Position numbers and translations under genes: made by a program. From Scandinavium manionii (lineage in GTDB: Bacteria; Pseudomonadota; Gammaproteobacteria; Enterobacterales; Enterobacteriaceae): DNA of 64,000 nt. Under the pieces are notes generated by a model. That model was not told the DNA's origin. It searched no databases and saw only the letters and a program-made list of their open reading frames with translations. The stretch lies in assembly GCF_024764775.1 (NCBI RefSeq), contig NZ_JALIGC010000039.1, positions 372,001 through 436,000 of the forward strand. Direction: 5' to 3'. Positions 9,540 through 17,990 of this stretch are shown in pieces. Each line of letters starts with the position of its first letter. Positions within the stretch are counted from its first letter, which is position 1.

Positions 9540-9555
9540 TGTGAGCTGGATCAAT
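9540..9555. promoter_or_regulatory. Candidate CRP site, uxuA-yeiQ intergenic region
   Basis: TGTGA, six bases, then TCAAT: one perfect half and one weak half. Its centre is about 60 bp upstream of the transcription start inferred from the uxuA promoter below, a usual class I CRP position. Confidence 0.5.
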
Positions 9556-9572
9556 CAAAGCCGGGGCGGAAA

Positions 9573-9600
9573 TTGACCCTTCCAGAGAAACATGTATGGT
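9573..9600 (+). promoter_or_regulatory. Candidate uxuA promoter
   Basis: -35 TTGACC (9573-9578), a 16-base spacer, and -10 TATGGT (9595-9600). Transcription would start near 9607, about 46 bases before the uxuA ATG. Confidence 0.5.
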
Positions 9601-9622
9601 AGTCGTCATCTGTATTATTAAT

Positions 9623-9636
9623 ATTGGTATAACAAC
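9623..9636. promoter_or_regulatory. Candidate UxuR/ExuR operator
   Basis: ATTGGTATAACAAC matches 12 of 14 bases of the palindrome ATTGGTATACCAAT known for UxuR/ExuR (GntR family). It lies between the inferred uxuA transcription start and its ribosome-binding site, where a bound repressor would block transcription. Confidence 0.55.
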
Positions 9637-9652
9637 TTAAGAGGGTGAAGCA

Positions 9653-10843
9653 ATGGAACAAACCTGGCGTTGGTATGGACCGAATGATCCGGTTTCTCTT
9701 GATGATGTGCGCCAGGCTGGCGCCACCGGCGTTGTAACCGCATTGCACCATATTCCAAACGGTCAGGTCTGGCCGGTTGATGAAATTAAAGCGCGTCAGG
9801 CGCTGTTAGCTGAAAAAGGGCTGACCTGGTCCGTCGTGGAAAGTATTCCTGTTCACGAAGACATTAAAACTCAGTCCGGTGAATGCAAAACCTGGATTGC
9901 GAACTACCAGCAGAGCATCCGTAACCTCGCGGCTTGCGGCATAGATACCGTTTGCTACAACTTCATGCCGATTCTCGACTGGACCCGTACCGATCTCGAA
10001 TACACCCTGCCGGACGGTTCCAAAGCCCTGCGTTTCGACCAGATCGCCTTTGCGGCGTTCGAGCTGCACATCCTCAAGCGCCCAGGCGCTGAAGCGGATT
10101 ACAGCGCGGAAGAGCAGCAGCAGGCGAAAGACTATTTTCATGCGATGAGCGCGGCAGAAGTCGAAAAACTGACTCGCAACATCATTGCTGGACTGCCGGG
10201 CGCGGAAGAGGGGTACACCCTGGACCAGTTCCGCAAACGTCTGTCTGAGTACGATCACATCAGTAAAGACAACCTGCGTGAAAATATGGCGGTGTTCCTG
10301 CGCGCTATCGTTCCGGTGGCAGAAGAAGCAGGCGTGCGCCTGGCGGTACACCCGGACGATCCACCGCGTCCCATTCTCGGTCTGCCGCGTATCGTTTCGA
10401 CCATCGAAGATATGCAGTGGCTGAAAGAGACCGTCGACAGCATCTATAACGGTTTCACCATGTGTACCGGTTCGTATGGCGTTCGCGCCGACAACGACCT
10501 GGTCAAAATGATTGAAACCTTCGGTGACCGTATTCACTTCACTCACCTGCGCGCAACGTGCCGTGAAGCCAATCCGAAAACGTTCCATGAAGGTTCGCAT
10601 CTGAACGGTGACGTGAATATGGTGGCGGTGGTTGACGCGATTCTGTCTGAAGAGTTACGCCGCAAGAAAGCGGGCGACCTGCGTCCTATCCCGTTCCGTC
10701 CGGACCACGGGCATCAGATGCTGGACGATCTGAAGAAGAAAACCAATCCGGGTTATTCGGCAATTGGTCGTCTGAAAGGGATGGCTGAAGTGCGCGGCGT
10801 AGAGCTGACGCTGAAAATGACCAAATACCCGGAACTGCTGTAA
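9653..10843 (+). CDS. uxuA: UxuA, mannonate dehydratase
   Basis: Converts D-mannonate to 2-keto-3-deoxygluconate in the glucuronate branch of hexuronate breakdown. It has 396 aa against 394 in E. coli UxuA. The TIM-barrel family blocks are all present: GATGVVTALHHIPNG near the start, AVHPDDPPRPILGLPRI, GSYGVRADNDL, HLRA and RPDHGHQMLDD (metal and substrate residues). K-12 carries uxuA in the distant uxuAB operon; here it is alone and divergent from yeiQ. A small REP cluster separates it from efpL. Confidence 0.96.
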   Translation: MEQTWRWYGPNDPVSLDDVRQAGATGVVTALHHIPNGQVWPVDEIKARQALLAEKGLTWSVVESIPVHEDIKTQSGECKTWIANYQQSIRNLAACGIDTVCYNFMPILDWTRTDLEYTLPDGSKALRFDQIAFAAFELHILKRPGAEADYSAEEQQQAKDYFHAMSAAEVEKLTRNIIAGLPGAEEGYTLDQFRKRLSEYDHISKDNLRENMAVFLRAIVPVAEEAGVRLAVHPDDPPRPILGLPRIVSTIEDMQWLKETVDSIYNGFTMCTGSYGVRADNDLVKMIETFGDRIHFTHLRATCREANPKTFHEGSHLNGDVNMVAVVDAILSEELRRKKAGDLRPIPFRPDHGHQMLDDLKKKTNPGYSAIGRLKGMAEVRGVELTLKMTKYPELL

Positions 10844-10868
10844 TTGCGGTTAAACTGCTAGCCTGTTT

Positions 10869-10941
10869 GCCCGATGGCGTTGACGCTTATCGGGCATACA
10901 ACATCTGAACCGTAAGCCCGGCAAGTGCAACGCCGCCGGGC
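10869..10941. repeat. REP pair (BIME-like) between uxuA and efpL
   Basis: Two palindromic units in head-to-tail proximity. The first (10869-10895) is GCCCGAT...ATCGGGC and the second (10916-10941) is GCCCGGC...GCCGGGC. This is the composition and position (between convergent genes) of enterobacterial REP elements. It may also act as a 3'-end stabiliser. Confidence 0.8.
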
Positions 10942-10956
10942 GTTCACATCAAAAAA

Positions 10957-11529
10957 TTAATCAGCGCGGCCCATATAGCGGCACTCTTCGATATGAATGC
11001 GGATTTTCTCGCCGGTCGTCAGGTATTCAGGCACCTGAATCACCAGGCCAGTGTTCAGCGTCGCCGGTTTAGTACGGGAGCTGGCGGATGCACCTTTGAT
11101 GCCCGGTGCGGTTTCCACAATTTCCAGATCAACGGTTTGCGGCAGCTCAAGGCCCAGCAGCTGGCTGTCCCACAGCAGAACTTGCATGTCCGGCATCCCG
11201 CCTTCTGGAATAAACTGAATCTCTTCTTCAATCTGATCTTTATTGAAGGTGTACGGCGTGTAGTCTTCTTTATCCATGAACACATATTCGTTGCCGTCGA
11301 TGTAAGAGAAGTCAACGAAACGGCGGGTCAGGGTCACGGTATCGACAATATCGTCGCCTTTAAAACGCTCTTCAACTTTGGTGCCGGTACGCACATCGGC
11401 AAAGCGCATTTTGTACAGCGTTGCTGCGCCACGGGCGCTCGGTGACTGAATATCAATATTTTTTACAATCAGCAGTTTGCCGTTGTAATTCAGCACCATA
11501 CCTTTTTTGATTTCATTCGCTCTTGGCAT
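10957..11529 (-). CDS. efpL: EfpL (YeiP), elongation factor P-like protein
   Basis: EF-P paralogue that relieves ribosome stalling at proline-containing and other difficult motifs. It has 190 aa, the same as E. coli YeiP. The three-domain EF-P layout is visible, with a KOW-like N-terminal domain and two OB domains. The tip loop reads SPSARGAA with Arg33 where EF-P has the modified Lys34, the hallmark of the EfpL subgroup. The ATG at 11529 is divergent from yeiW. Confidence 0.96.
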   Translation of the reverse strand: MPRANEIKKGMVLNYNGKLLIVKNIDIQSPSARGAATLYKMRFADVRTGTKVEERFKGDDIVDTVTLTRRFVDFSYIDGNEYVFMDKEDYTPYTFNKDQIEEEIQFIPEGGMPDMQVLLWDSQLLGLELPQTVDLEIVETAPGIKGASASSRTKPATLNTGLVIQVPEYLTTGEKIRIHIEECRYMGRAD

Positions 11530-11663
11530 TGCAATAATCCTGTTTCAGGGAAGTCTAAAATATCGCGTAAAAGTACTCGTGCCGCGGCTTTCAGGCAAGT
11601 GGAATTCGCTGGTTTTGTGAAAAGGTGATAAGGTGCGTTTCCAGATAAATGAGAGAGTGAAAG

Positions 11664-11918
11664 ATGGATTGCCGACCGGACTGTGGCGCGTGTTGTACTG
11701 CGCCTTCGATTTCCAGCCCAATCCCGGGAATGCCCCACGGCAAACCTGCTAACACGCCCTGCATTCAGCTTGATGAGCGACTGCGCTGCAAAATCTTTGG
11801 CTCGCCGCTGCGCCCGAAAGTGTGCGCCGGGCTTAAACCTTCCGCAGAAATGTGTGGAGCAACGTCACAGCAGGCGATGAGGTATCTCATTCATCTGGAA
11901 GCGTTAACCGCACCCTAA
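11664..11918 (+). CDS. yeiW: YeiW, small UPF0153/YkgJ-family cysteine cluster protein
   Basis: An 84-aa protein of the YkgJ (CxxCxxxCC) family, the same length as E. coli YeiW. The N-terminus reads MDCRPDCGACC and further cysteines follow at CIQ, RCKIF, VCAG and MCG, a pattern that suggests binding of an Fe or Zn ion or cluster. Function is unknown. It ends four bases past the setB stop on the opposite strand, so the two genes overlap slightly tail to tail. Confidence 0.9.
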   Translation: MDCRPDCGACCTAPSISSPIPGMPHGKPANTPCIQLDERLRCKIFGSPLRPKVCAGLKPSAEMCGATSQQAMRYLIHLEALTAP

Positions 11919-13096
11919 ACGTCTTTAATCCGCCACAGGCCAAATGTGGTGATGATGCACATCCCCAGCGCAATCCAGAACACCGCATGATAACTCCAGA
12001 TTTCAGCCACTACGCCTGCCATTGAACCAGCAATAATCCAGCCGACGCGCGTGGTGTTACTGTACAGCGTCGTTGCCGCACCAGCCTGACCAGGCATCAA
12101 ATCCTGAAAATAGAGCATGCCAATCCCTGCGAGAATGCCGATGTAAATGGCGTTCAACAGTTGCATCGCCAGCAGCAGCGCAGGGGAGTGAACGGTCAGC
12201 ATCCCGATGTAGAAAAATACCCCCGCCACTACCGCAACACGCATCAGAAAACGCTTACCAAAACGTTTGGCGTAATAGCCCGCAATCAACATGGTCGGAA
12301 TTTCCAGTCCGGCCGCGGTGCCCATCATCAGCCCAGCGAGTTTCTCCGGCAGATGCAGTTCATCGATAATGAACAGCGGCATATTAATGATGTACAGGCT
12401 GTTAGTGCCCCACATCATCGTACAGATGACGAACAGTAGCAGGGCGTCACGACGGTTGGTACGCGGCGCTTCAATGCGCGTGCCTGCGGCCGGGCGCACT
12501 TTGCGCATGCTGGGCAACAGCATCCAGACAACCGCGCCACAAATCACATAAGCCACTGCAGCGGACAGGTACATGGTGGTAAAACCAAAGCCCATCGCCA
12601 GCGCATAGGCCACGGGCGGGCCAATCACCCACGCCAGTGAAACCTGCGCCCGGAGAATAGAACTGAACATCACCGCCTCACGGCCAGTTTTATCGGCGTG
12701 TTCACGCGCAAGGGCAAACATCTGCGGGTTGGACGTCGAGCCGAAGCTGCTAAGGAAGACGCCAACAAACAGCAGGATGAAGTAGTTACGGTTCCATGCG
12801 AACAGCACGCAGGCCATCATCCCGAGCAAACAGCAAAAGACAATCAGTGACTTACGATCACCCTGACGATCTGAACGACCGGCGAGAAATTGACTCACCA
12901 GGATGCCAATCACCGCGCTGCCGGTAAAGAAGAAGCCGACCATCGCCGGGCGGACGTGGACTTCGTTGGTCAGAAACAGGCTCAGGGTTGGCGTCTGCAG
13001 TGCGCCAGCAATGCCAGTCAGAAACGCGACCAGAAGGAAGGCGGATGAGGTCAGATCAAATCCCCGGCGCGGGGTAGCAACGGTCGTATTAGACAT
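11915..13096 (-). CDS. setB: SetB, sugar efflux MFS transporter
   Basis: Major-facilitator exporter of lactose, glucose and related sugars, 393 aa as in E. coli. Twelve predicted helices. The loop 2-3 signature reads GRSDRQGDRK. In E. coli SetB has also been linked to chromosome segregation through MreB. It is divergent from the fru operon across a 369-bp gap. Confidence 0.94.
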   Translation of the reverse strand: MSNTTVATPRRGFDLTSSAFLLVAFLTGIAGALQTPTLSLFLTNEVHVRPAMVGFFFTGSAVIGILVSQFLAGRSDRQGDRKSLIVFCCLLGMMACVLFAWNRNYFILLFVGVFLSSFGSTSNPQMFALAREHADKTGREAVMFSSILRAQVSLAWVIGPPVAYALAMGFGFTTMYLSAAVAYVICGAVVWMLLPSMRKVRPAAGTRIEAPRTNRRDALLLFVICTMMWGTNSLYIINMPLFIIDELHLPEKLAGLMMGTAAGLEIPTMLIAGYYAKRFGKRFLMRVAVVAGVFFYIGMLTVHSPALLLAMQLLNAIYIGILAGIGMLYFQDLMPGQAGAATTLYSNTTRVGWIIAGSMAGVVAEIWSYHAVFWIALGMCIITTFGLWRIKDV

Positions 13097-13189
13097 TTTG
13101 GGTTATCAAAAAACAGGAAGAGGCCGAAGTTTACGCTGGCTGTCAGAAAATAAACAGTGGGTGCGTCAACGAATGCACAAAAAATCAAA

Positions 13190-13282
13190 ATGGCATTTCA
13201 TAATGAGAATCACTCCTGGCTGACGCGGCTGAACGCAGTGGCTGACGAAGCGGGAGAGCGTCAGCAAATGTGGCAGGAATGA
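13190..13282 (+). CDS. Candidate small protein, 30 aa
   Basis: An ATG frame of 30 codons encodes a polar, amphipathic peptide (MAFHNENHSW ... QQMWQE) and stops with TGA at 13280-13282. Codon choice (GCG, CTG, CGT, CAG, GAA) looks like real enteric coding sequence. Against it: no clear Shine-Dalgarno precedes the ATG, and I do not recognise a homologue. It lies between setB and the fruB promoter, where a sugar-responsive small protein would be plausible (compare sgrT near setA), but that is only an analogy. Confidence 0.35.
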   Translation: MAFHNENHSWLTRLNAVADEAGERQQMWQE

Positions 13283-13365
13283 TAACGAAATGTGCAGTAG
13301 CTCTAAATTCTGTAATCCAGAAATAAACTTTTCTTGCGCATTGTACAAGGCTGACACAGACTCAT

Positions 13366-13377
13366 TGAAACGTTTCA
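13366..13377. promoter_or_regulatory. Cra (FruR) operator 1 of fruBKA
   Basis: TGAAACGTTTCA is a perfect palindrome matching the Cra consensus, 89 bp upstream of the fruB start. Cra represses the fru operon until fructose 1-phosphate or F1,6BP releases it. Confidence 0.9.
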
Positions 13378-13432
13378 GCGTCATCTTTTCATCTTACAAG
13401 AAGCAGGGTGACGTATTTTTTCTCAAGTTAGC

Positions 13433-13444
13433 TGAAACGATTCA
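13433..13444. promoter_or_regulatory. Cra (FruR) operator 2 of fruBKA
   Basis: TGAAACGATTCA, one change from the perfect palindrome, 21 bp before the fruB start. The two-operator arrangement is that of the E. coli fru operon. Confidence 0.88.
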
Positions 13445-13465
13445 ATTCAGCGAGAGAGGAGAACC

Positions 13466-14596
13466 ATGTTCCAGTTATCAGCTCAGGATATTCATCCCGG
13501 TCAGCAGGCCGGTAATAAAGAAGAGGCGATTCGCCAGATTGCGTCAGCTCTGGTCAGCGCCGGCAACGTTGCGAACGGTTACGTCGACGGAATGCTGGCT
13601 CGCGAGCAGCAGACCTCGACGTTTCTTGGCAACGGTATCGCCATCCCTCACGGCACCACCGATACCCGCGATCAGGTTCTGAAAACCGGCGTTCAGGTTT
13701 ATCAGTTCCCACAGGGCATTACCTGGGGCGAAGGGCAGACCGCGTATGTCGCGATCGGCATCGCCGCCAGCTCCGACGAACACCTCGGCCTGCTGCGTCA
13801 GCTGACGCACGTGCTGAGCGATGATGACGTGGCTGAACAGCTGAAATCCGCGACCACCGCGGAAGAGCTGCGCGCGCTACTGATGGGCGAAAAACAGAGT
13901 GATGCGCTGAAACTCGATAACGACACCCTCACGCTGGACGTCGATGCGAGCAGTCTGGTGACGTTGCAGGCGCTAAATGCTGCGCGTCTGAAAGAAGCGG
14001 GTGCCGCGGATGCCGGGTTTGTTGCACATGTCATTAATGACCAGCCGCTGAATCTGGGGCAGGGCATCTGGCTGAACGACAGTGCTGAAGGCAACCTGAA
14101 AAGCGCCGTTGCGGTGAGCCGGGCTAAAGCGCCGTTTACCGTTGATGGGCACTCCGCCGCGCTGCTGGTGACCGTCGCCATGGCCGATGAACAGCCAACT
14201 GCGGTGCTGAGCCGTCTGAGTGCATTGCTGCTCGACAATAAAGCTGAACGCCTGCTGAACGCCGATGCAGCAACGCTGTTAGCGTTGCTGACCAGCGACG
14301 ATTCTCCTGCGGAAGATGTACTGAGTGCGGAATTTGTTGTCCGCAATGAACACGGACTCCACGCGCGTCCAGGAACCATGCTGGTGAACACTATCAAACA
14401 ATTTAGCAGTGACATTACCGTCACCAATCTCGACGGCAGCGGAAAACCGGCTAACGGTCGCAGCCTGATGAAAGTCGTAGCGCTTGGCGTGAAAAAAGGC
14501 CATCGCCTGCGCTTTACCGCCCAGGGTGATGATGCGCAGGTGGCACTGAATGCCATTGGCGAAGCCATCGCTTCCGGTCTTGGGGAGGGCGCGTAA
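13466..14596 (+). CDS. fruB: FruB, fructose-specific PTS diphosphoryl transfer protein (EIIA-HPr)
   Basis: First gene of the fructose operon; passes phosphate from Enzyme I to FruA. It has 376 aa, as in E. coli. An EIIA domain (1-145) carries the phospho-His at residue 62 (IPHGTTDT), a middle M domain follows (about 155-275), and a C-terminal HPr-like FPr domain carries its His in NEHGLHARPGT. The RBS AGAGAGGAG precedes the ATG. The stop overlaps the fruK start (TAATG). Confidence 0.97.
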   Translation: MFQLSAQDIHPGQQAGNKEEAIRQIASALVSAGNVANGYVDGMLAREQQTSTFLGNGIAIPHGTTDTRDQVLKTGVQVYQFPQGITWGEGQTAYVAIGIAASSDEHLGLLRQLTHVLSDDDVAEQLKSATTAEELRALLMGEKQSDALKLDNDTLTLDVDASSLVTLQALNAARLKEAGAADAGFVAHVINDQPLNLGQGIWLNDSAEGNLKSAVAVSRAKAPFTVDGHSAALLVTVAMADEQPTAVLSRLSALLLDNKAERLLNADAATLLALLTSDDSPAEDVLSAEFVVRNEHGLHARPGTMLVNTIKQFSSDITVTNLDGSGKPANGRSLMKVVALGVKKGHRLRFTAQGDDAQVALNAIGEAIASGLGEGA

Positions 14597-15534
14597 TGAG
14601 CAGACGTGTTGCCACAATCACCCTCAATCCGGCCTACGATCTCGTAGGGTTTACCCCGGAAGTTGAACGCGGCGAAGTGAACCTGGTGCGTACCACCGGT
14701 CTGCATGCGGCGGGTAAGGGCATTAACGTTGCGAAGGTCCTGAAAGATCTCGGCATTGATGTGACCGTCGGCGGCTTCCTTGGTAAAGACAACCAGGATG
14801 GCTTCCAACAACTGTTCAGCGAACTCGGTATTGCCAACCGCTTCCAGGTGGTTCAGGGCCGTACCCGTATTAACGTCAAACTGACAGAAAAAGACGGTGA
14901 AGTGACCGACTTTAACTTCTCCGGTTTCGACGTCACGGCAGGCGACTGGGAGCGTTTTGTGAATGATTCCCTGAGCTGGCTGGGTCAGTTCGATATGGTG
15001 TGCGTCAGCGGTAGTCTGCCTGCGGGTGTCAGCCCGGAAGCCTTCACTGACTGGATGACGCGCCTGCGCAGCCAGTGTCCGTGTATCATTTTCGACAGCA
15101 GCCGTGAAGCACTGGTGGCCGGTCTGAAAGCTGCACCGTGGCTGGTTAAACCTAACCGTCGCGAGCTGGAAATCTGGGCCGGTCGCAAACTGCCGGAAAT
15201 GAAAGATGTGATTGAAGCTGCGCACGCATTGCGCGAGCAGGGCATTGCACATGTGGTGATTTCACTGGGTGCTGAAGGCGCGCTGTGGGTCAACGCATCC
15301 GGTGAGTGGATTGCAAAACCGCCGTCCGTAGAGGTGGTGAGCACCGTTGGTGCCGGGGATTCGATGGTGGGTGGCCTGATTTACGGCCTTCTGATGCGCG
15401 AATCCAGTGAACATACGTTACGCCTGGCGACCGCCGTTGCTGCACTGGCCGTCAGTCAGAGTAACGTAGGGATTACCGATCGTACCCAGTTGGCCGCGAT
15501 GATGGCGCGTGTTGACTTACAACCCTTCAATTGA
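14596..15534 (+). CDS. fruK: FruK, 1-phosphofructokinase
   Basis: Phosphorylates fructose 1-phosphate to fructose 1,6-bisphosphate in the cytoplasm. It has 312 aa, PfkB family. The N-terminal substrate lid region includes GLHAAGKGINVAKVL and the C-terminal ATP/catalytic motif is STVGAGDSMVGG with the catalytic Asp. It overlaps fruB by one base and is followed 16 bp later by fruA. Confidence 0.97.
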   Translation: MSRRVATITLNPAYDLVGFTPEVERGEVNLVRTTGLHAAGKGINVAKVLKDLGIDVTVGGFLGKDNQDGFQQLFSELGIANRFQVVQGRTRINVKLTEKDGEVTDFNFSGFDVTAGDWERFVNDSLSWLGQFDMVCVSGSLPAGVSPEAFTDWMTRLRSQCPCIIFDSSREALVAGLKAAPWLVKPNRRELEIWAGRKLPEMKDVIEAAHALREQGIAHVVISLGAEGALWVNASGEWIAKPPSVEVVSTVGAGDSMVGGLIYGLLMRESSEHTLRLATAVAALAVSQSNVGITDRTQLAAMMARVDLQPFN

Positions 15535-15550
15535 CAGCAGGAGAGGCATA

Positions 15551-17236
15551 ATGAAAACGCTGCTGATTATCGATTCCGGACTCGGACAGGCGCGCGCCTA
15601 TATGGCGAAAACCCTTCTGAGCGCGGCGGCCCAAAAAGCCCATTTAGACATTATCGACAACCCGAACGACGCTGAGCTGGCTATTGTGTTGGGTTCTGCA
15701 CTGCCAGCGGATAGCGCGCTGAACGGCAAACAGGTTTACCTCGGCGATGTGAATCGCGCGGTGGCACACCCGGAGCTGTTCCTGAGCGAAGCTAAATCTC
15801 ACGCAGCGCCGTACGTGACGCCTGCGGCGATTGCGCCAGTGGCGAAAAGTGGTGCCAAACGCATCGTGGCCGTTACGGCTTGTCCGACCGGGGTGGCTCA
15901 CACCTTTATGGCCGCAGAGGCGATTGAAACCGAAGCCAAAAAACGCGGCTGGTGGGTGAAAGTTGAAACCCGCGGTTCCGTTGGGGCGGGCAATGCGATT
16001 ACCCCAGAAGAAGTGGCGGAAGCAGACCTGGTTATCGTCGCGGCAGATATCGAAGTAGACCTGGCGAAATTTGCCGGCAAACCAATGTATCGCACGTCTA
16101 CCGGTCTGGCGCTGAAGAAAACGGCTCAGGAACTGGACAAAGCGGTGGTTGAAGCTGAACCGTATCTGCCGAAAGGCAACGTACAGTCGGCTCAGGAAGG
16201 TAAGAAGAAAGGCGGCGGGGCGTACAGCCACCTGCTGACCGGCGTATCTTACATGCTGCCGATGGTGGTAGCGGGCGGTCTGTGTATCGCGCTCTCCTTC
16301 GCATTCGGCATTACCGCGTTCAAAGAAGAAGGCACACTGGCGGCGGCACTGATGCAAATCGGCGGCGGCTCAGCCTTCGCGCTGATGGTTCCGGTGTTAG
16401 CGGGTTATATCGCCTTCTCTATCGCAGACCGTCCGGGCCTGACCCCAGGTCTTATTGGCGGTATGCTGGCAGTCAGCACCGGGGCGGGCTTCATCGGCGG
16501 TATCATTGCGGGTTTCCTTGCCGGTTACGTCGCGAAAATGATCAGCACCAAAGTGAAGCTCCCACCTAGCATGGAAGCGCTGAAACCGATTCTGATAATC
16601 CCGCTGTTTTCCAGCCTGATTGTCGGTCTGGCGATGATTTACCTGATTGGTAAACCGGTTTCTGGCATCCTCGCGGGTCTGACGCACTGGCTGCAAACCA
16701 TGGGTACCGCGAACGCGGTTCTGCTCGGCGCCATCCTGGGTGCGATGATGTGTACCGATATGGGTGGCCCGGTGAACAAAGCGGCATATGCGTTTGGTGT
16801 CGGGTTGCTGAGTACGCAGACTTATGCGCCGATGGCCGCGATTATGGCGGCAGGCATGGTACCACCGCTGGGGCTTGGTCTGGCAACGATTGTGGCACGT
16901 CGTAAGTTCGATAAAGCGCAGCAGGAAGGGGGCAAAGCCGCTCTGGTACTGGGTTTGTGCTTCATTACCGAAGGCGCGATTCCGTTTGCAGCCCGTGACC
17001 CAATGCGCGTTCTGCCTTGCTGTATCATCGGTGGCGCGGTAACAGGCGCAATGTCGATGGCGGTCGGTGCGAAACTGATGGCGCCGCACGGCGGTCTGTT
17101 TGTCCTGCTTATCCCAGGCGCAATCACCCCGGTTCTGGGTTACCTGATGGCGATTATCGCCGGTACGCTGGTTGCGGGTATCTCTTACGCGGTGTTGAAA
17201 CGCCCGGAAGCAGAGGCAGTTGCTAAAGCAGCGTAA
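15551..17236 (+). CDS. fruA: FruA, fructose PTS transporter EIIB'BC
   Basis: Membrane permease that phosphorylates fructose at C1 during entry. The start is the ATG at 15551 behind AGGAGAGGC, giving 561 aa (E. coli 563). An inactive IIB' domain comes first (about 1-100). IIB follows with the phospho-Cys in VTACPTGVAHT. IIC (from about residue 225) has around nine to ten helices and the IMCTDMGGPVNKAA block. The operon ends at a strong terminator shared with yeiL. Confidence 0.97.
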   Translation: MKTLLIIDSGLGQARAYMAKTLLSAAAQKAHLDIIDNPNDAELAIVLGSALPADSALNGKQVYLGDVNRAVAHPELFLSEAKSHAAPYVTPAAIAPVAKSGAKRIVAVTACPTGVAHTFMAAEAIETEAKKRGWWVKVETRGSVGAGNAITPEEVAEADLVIVAADIEVDLAKFAGKPMYRTSTGLALKKTAQELDKAVVEAEPYLPKGNVQSAQEGKKKGGGAYSHLLTGVSYMLPMVVAGGLCIALSFAFGITAFKEEGTLAAALMQIGGGSAFALMVPVLAGYIAFSIADRPGLTPGLIGGMLAVSTGAGFIGGIIAGFLAGYVAKMISTKVKLPPSMEALKPILIIPLFSSLIVGLAMIYLIGKPVSGILAGLTHWLQTMGTANAVLLGAILGAMMCTDMGGPVNKAAYAFGVGLLSTQTYAPMAAIMAAGMVPPLGLGLATIVARRKFDKAQQEGGKAALVLGLCFITEGAIPFAARDPMRVLPCCIIGGAVTGAMSMAVGAKLMAPHGGLFVLLIPGAITPVLGYLMAIIAGTLVAGISYAVLKRPEAEAVAKAA

Positions 17237-17252
17237 ACCACCGTCTCGTTCT

Positions 17253-17280
17253 AAAAGGCAGAGCTCGCTCTGCCTTTTTT
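17253..17280. terminator. Bidirectional terminator between fruA and yeiL
   Basis: AAAAGGCAGAG and CTCTGCCTTTT pair around a CTCG loop, with runs of A and T on the two sides. It ends fruBKA, and the yeiL stop codon (17279-17281) overlaps its right edge. Confidence 0.92.
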
Positions 17281-17977
17281 ATGTCAGCAACCCACTAAAA
17301 TTTCTCTCCGGATCCATCGCCAGCGCGAGGGTGAACAATGCCTGTTTGTTGCTGATGGCATATCCCGTTTTCTTTTTTTGCAGTAATCCATCCCGGGTAA
17401 ATTGCGCAATTACGTACAGCAAGTGACGATATGATACGCCCATATATTCTGCGGCCTGCGTATGTTTTTCCTGATAAAGCTCGCCATGTTGGGTCAGCAA
17501 AATAAACGCCGCCAGTCGGTTTGTCAGCGGAAATGACTGGTTTTGCGTCAAAGAGACAATGTTCCGATAGTTCTTACGGCTAAGCGCAATGCAGAGGTTG
17601 CGTAAAAATGTCACATCATTGAGCAACTGCGGACGGAACGATTTCATGGGGAGTGTGAGGCACCAGCACTCCTCAATGGCCTGTACAGCGCGTGGCTCGT
17701 GGCTGGTATCCACCAGCTCGATTTCACCGATAAAGCAGGGCGCGCCGAAAAAATCGATCAATGAAACGCGGCCATTAGGCAGTGTGGCATAAAGTTTGGC
17801 CCTTCCGCGGACCAGATAAAACAACCAGACGGGCTGCGCGCCTTCCTCAACAATGTAGTCTCCGGCAGCGATGTGAAACAGATGCGTCGCTCGCTCAACG
17901 GCCACGGAAAACCGCCCGAGGTAGCCTGATTCACGGATCAGCTGCTTTTTGAGATCCTCGTTATAGATTTCTTTCAT
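17279..17977 (-). CDS. yeiL: YeiL, CRP/FNR-family transcription regulator
   Basis: Regulator with a cNMP-binding-type N-terminal fold (about 35-140) and a C-terminal winged helix. Helix-turn-helix around residues 180-205 (AAEYMGVSYRHLLYVI). It has 232 aa; E. coli YeiL is 219 aa and starts further in. The N-terminal extra residues align poorly, so the start could be internal. E. coli YeiL was linked to stationary-phase survival under nitrogen starvation and possibly carries an Fe-S cluster. The divergent position suggests control of rihB-nupX. Confidence 0.88.
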   Translation of the reverse strand: MKEIYNEDLKKQLIRESGYLGRFSVAVERATHLFHIAAGDYIVEEGAQPVWLFYLVRGRAKLYATLPNGRVSLIDFFGAPCFIGEIELVDTSHEPRAVQAIEECWCLTLPMKSFRPQLLNDVTFLRNLCIALSRKNYRNIVSLTQNQSFPLTNRLAAFILLTQHGELYQEKHTQAAEYMGVSYRHLLYVIAQFTRDGLLQKKKTGYAISNKQALFTLALAMDPERNFSGLLT

Positions 17978-17990
17978 CGCCCTTTCCCGG

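Larger units (their letters stand above)
13097..13465. other. 369-bp setB-fruB intergenic region
   Basis: Divergent control region. It contains two Cra operators close to fruB, a small open frame at 13190-13282 that looks coding, and a partial Fur-box match at 13199-13217; each has its own entry. I could not assign -35/-10 elements with confidence for either setB or fruB. Confidence 0.6.

Noticed and set aside
9806..10600. 264-codon minus-strand frame inside uxuA
   Set aside because: Antisense shadow; uxuA conservation explains the open frame.
13798..15252. 484-codon open frame on the minus strand across fruB-fruK
   Set aside because: It is antisense to two certain genes, has no RBS or family match, and its residue mix is that of a shadow frame.
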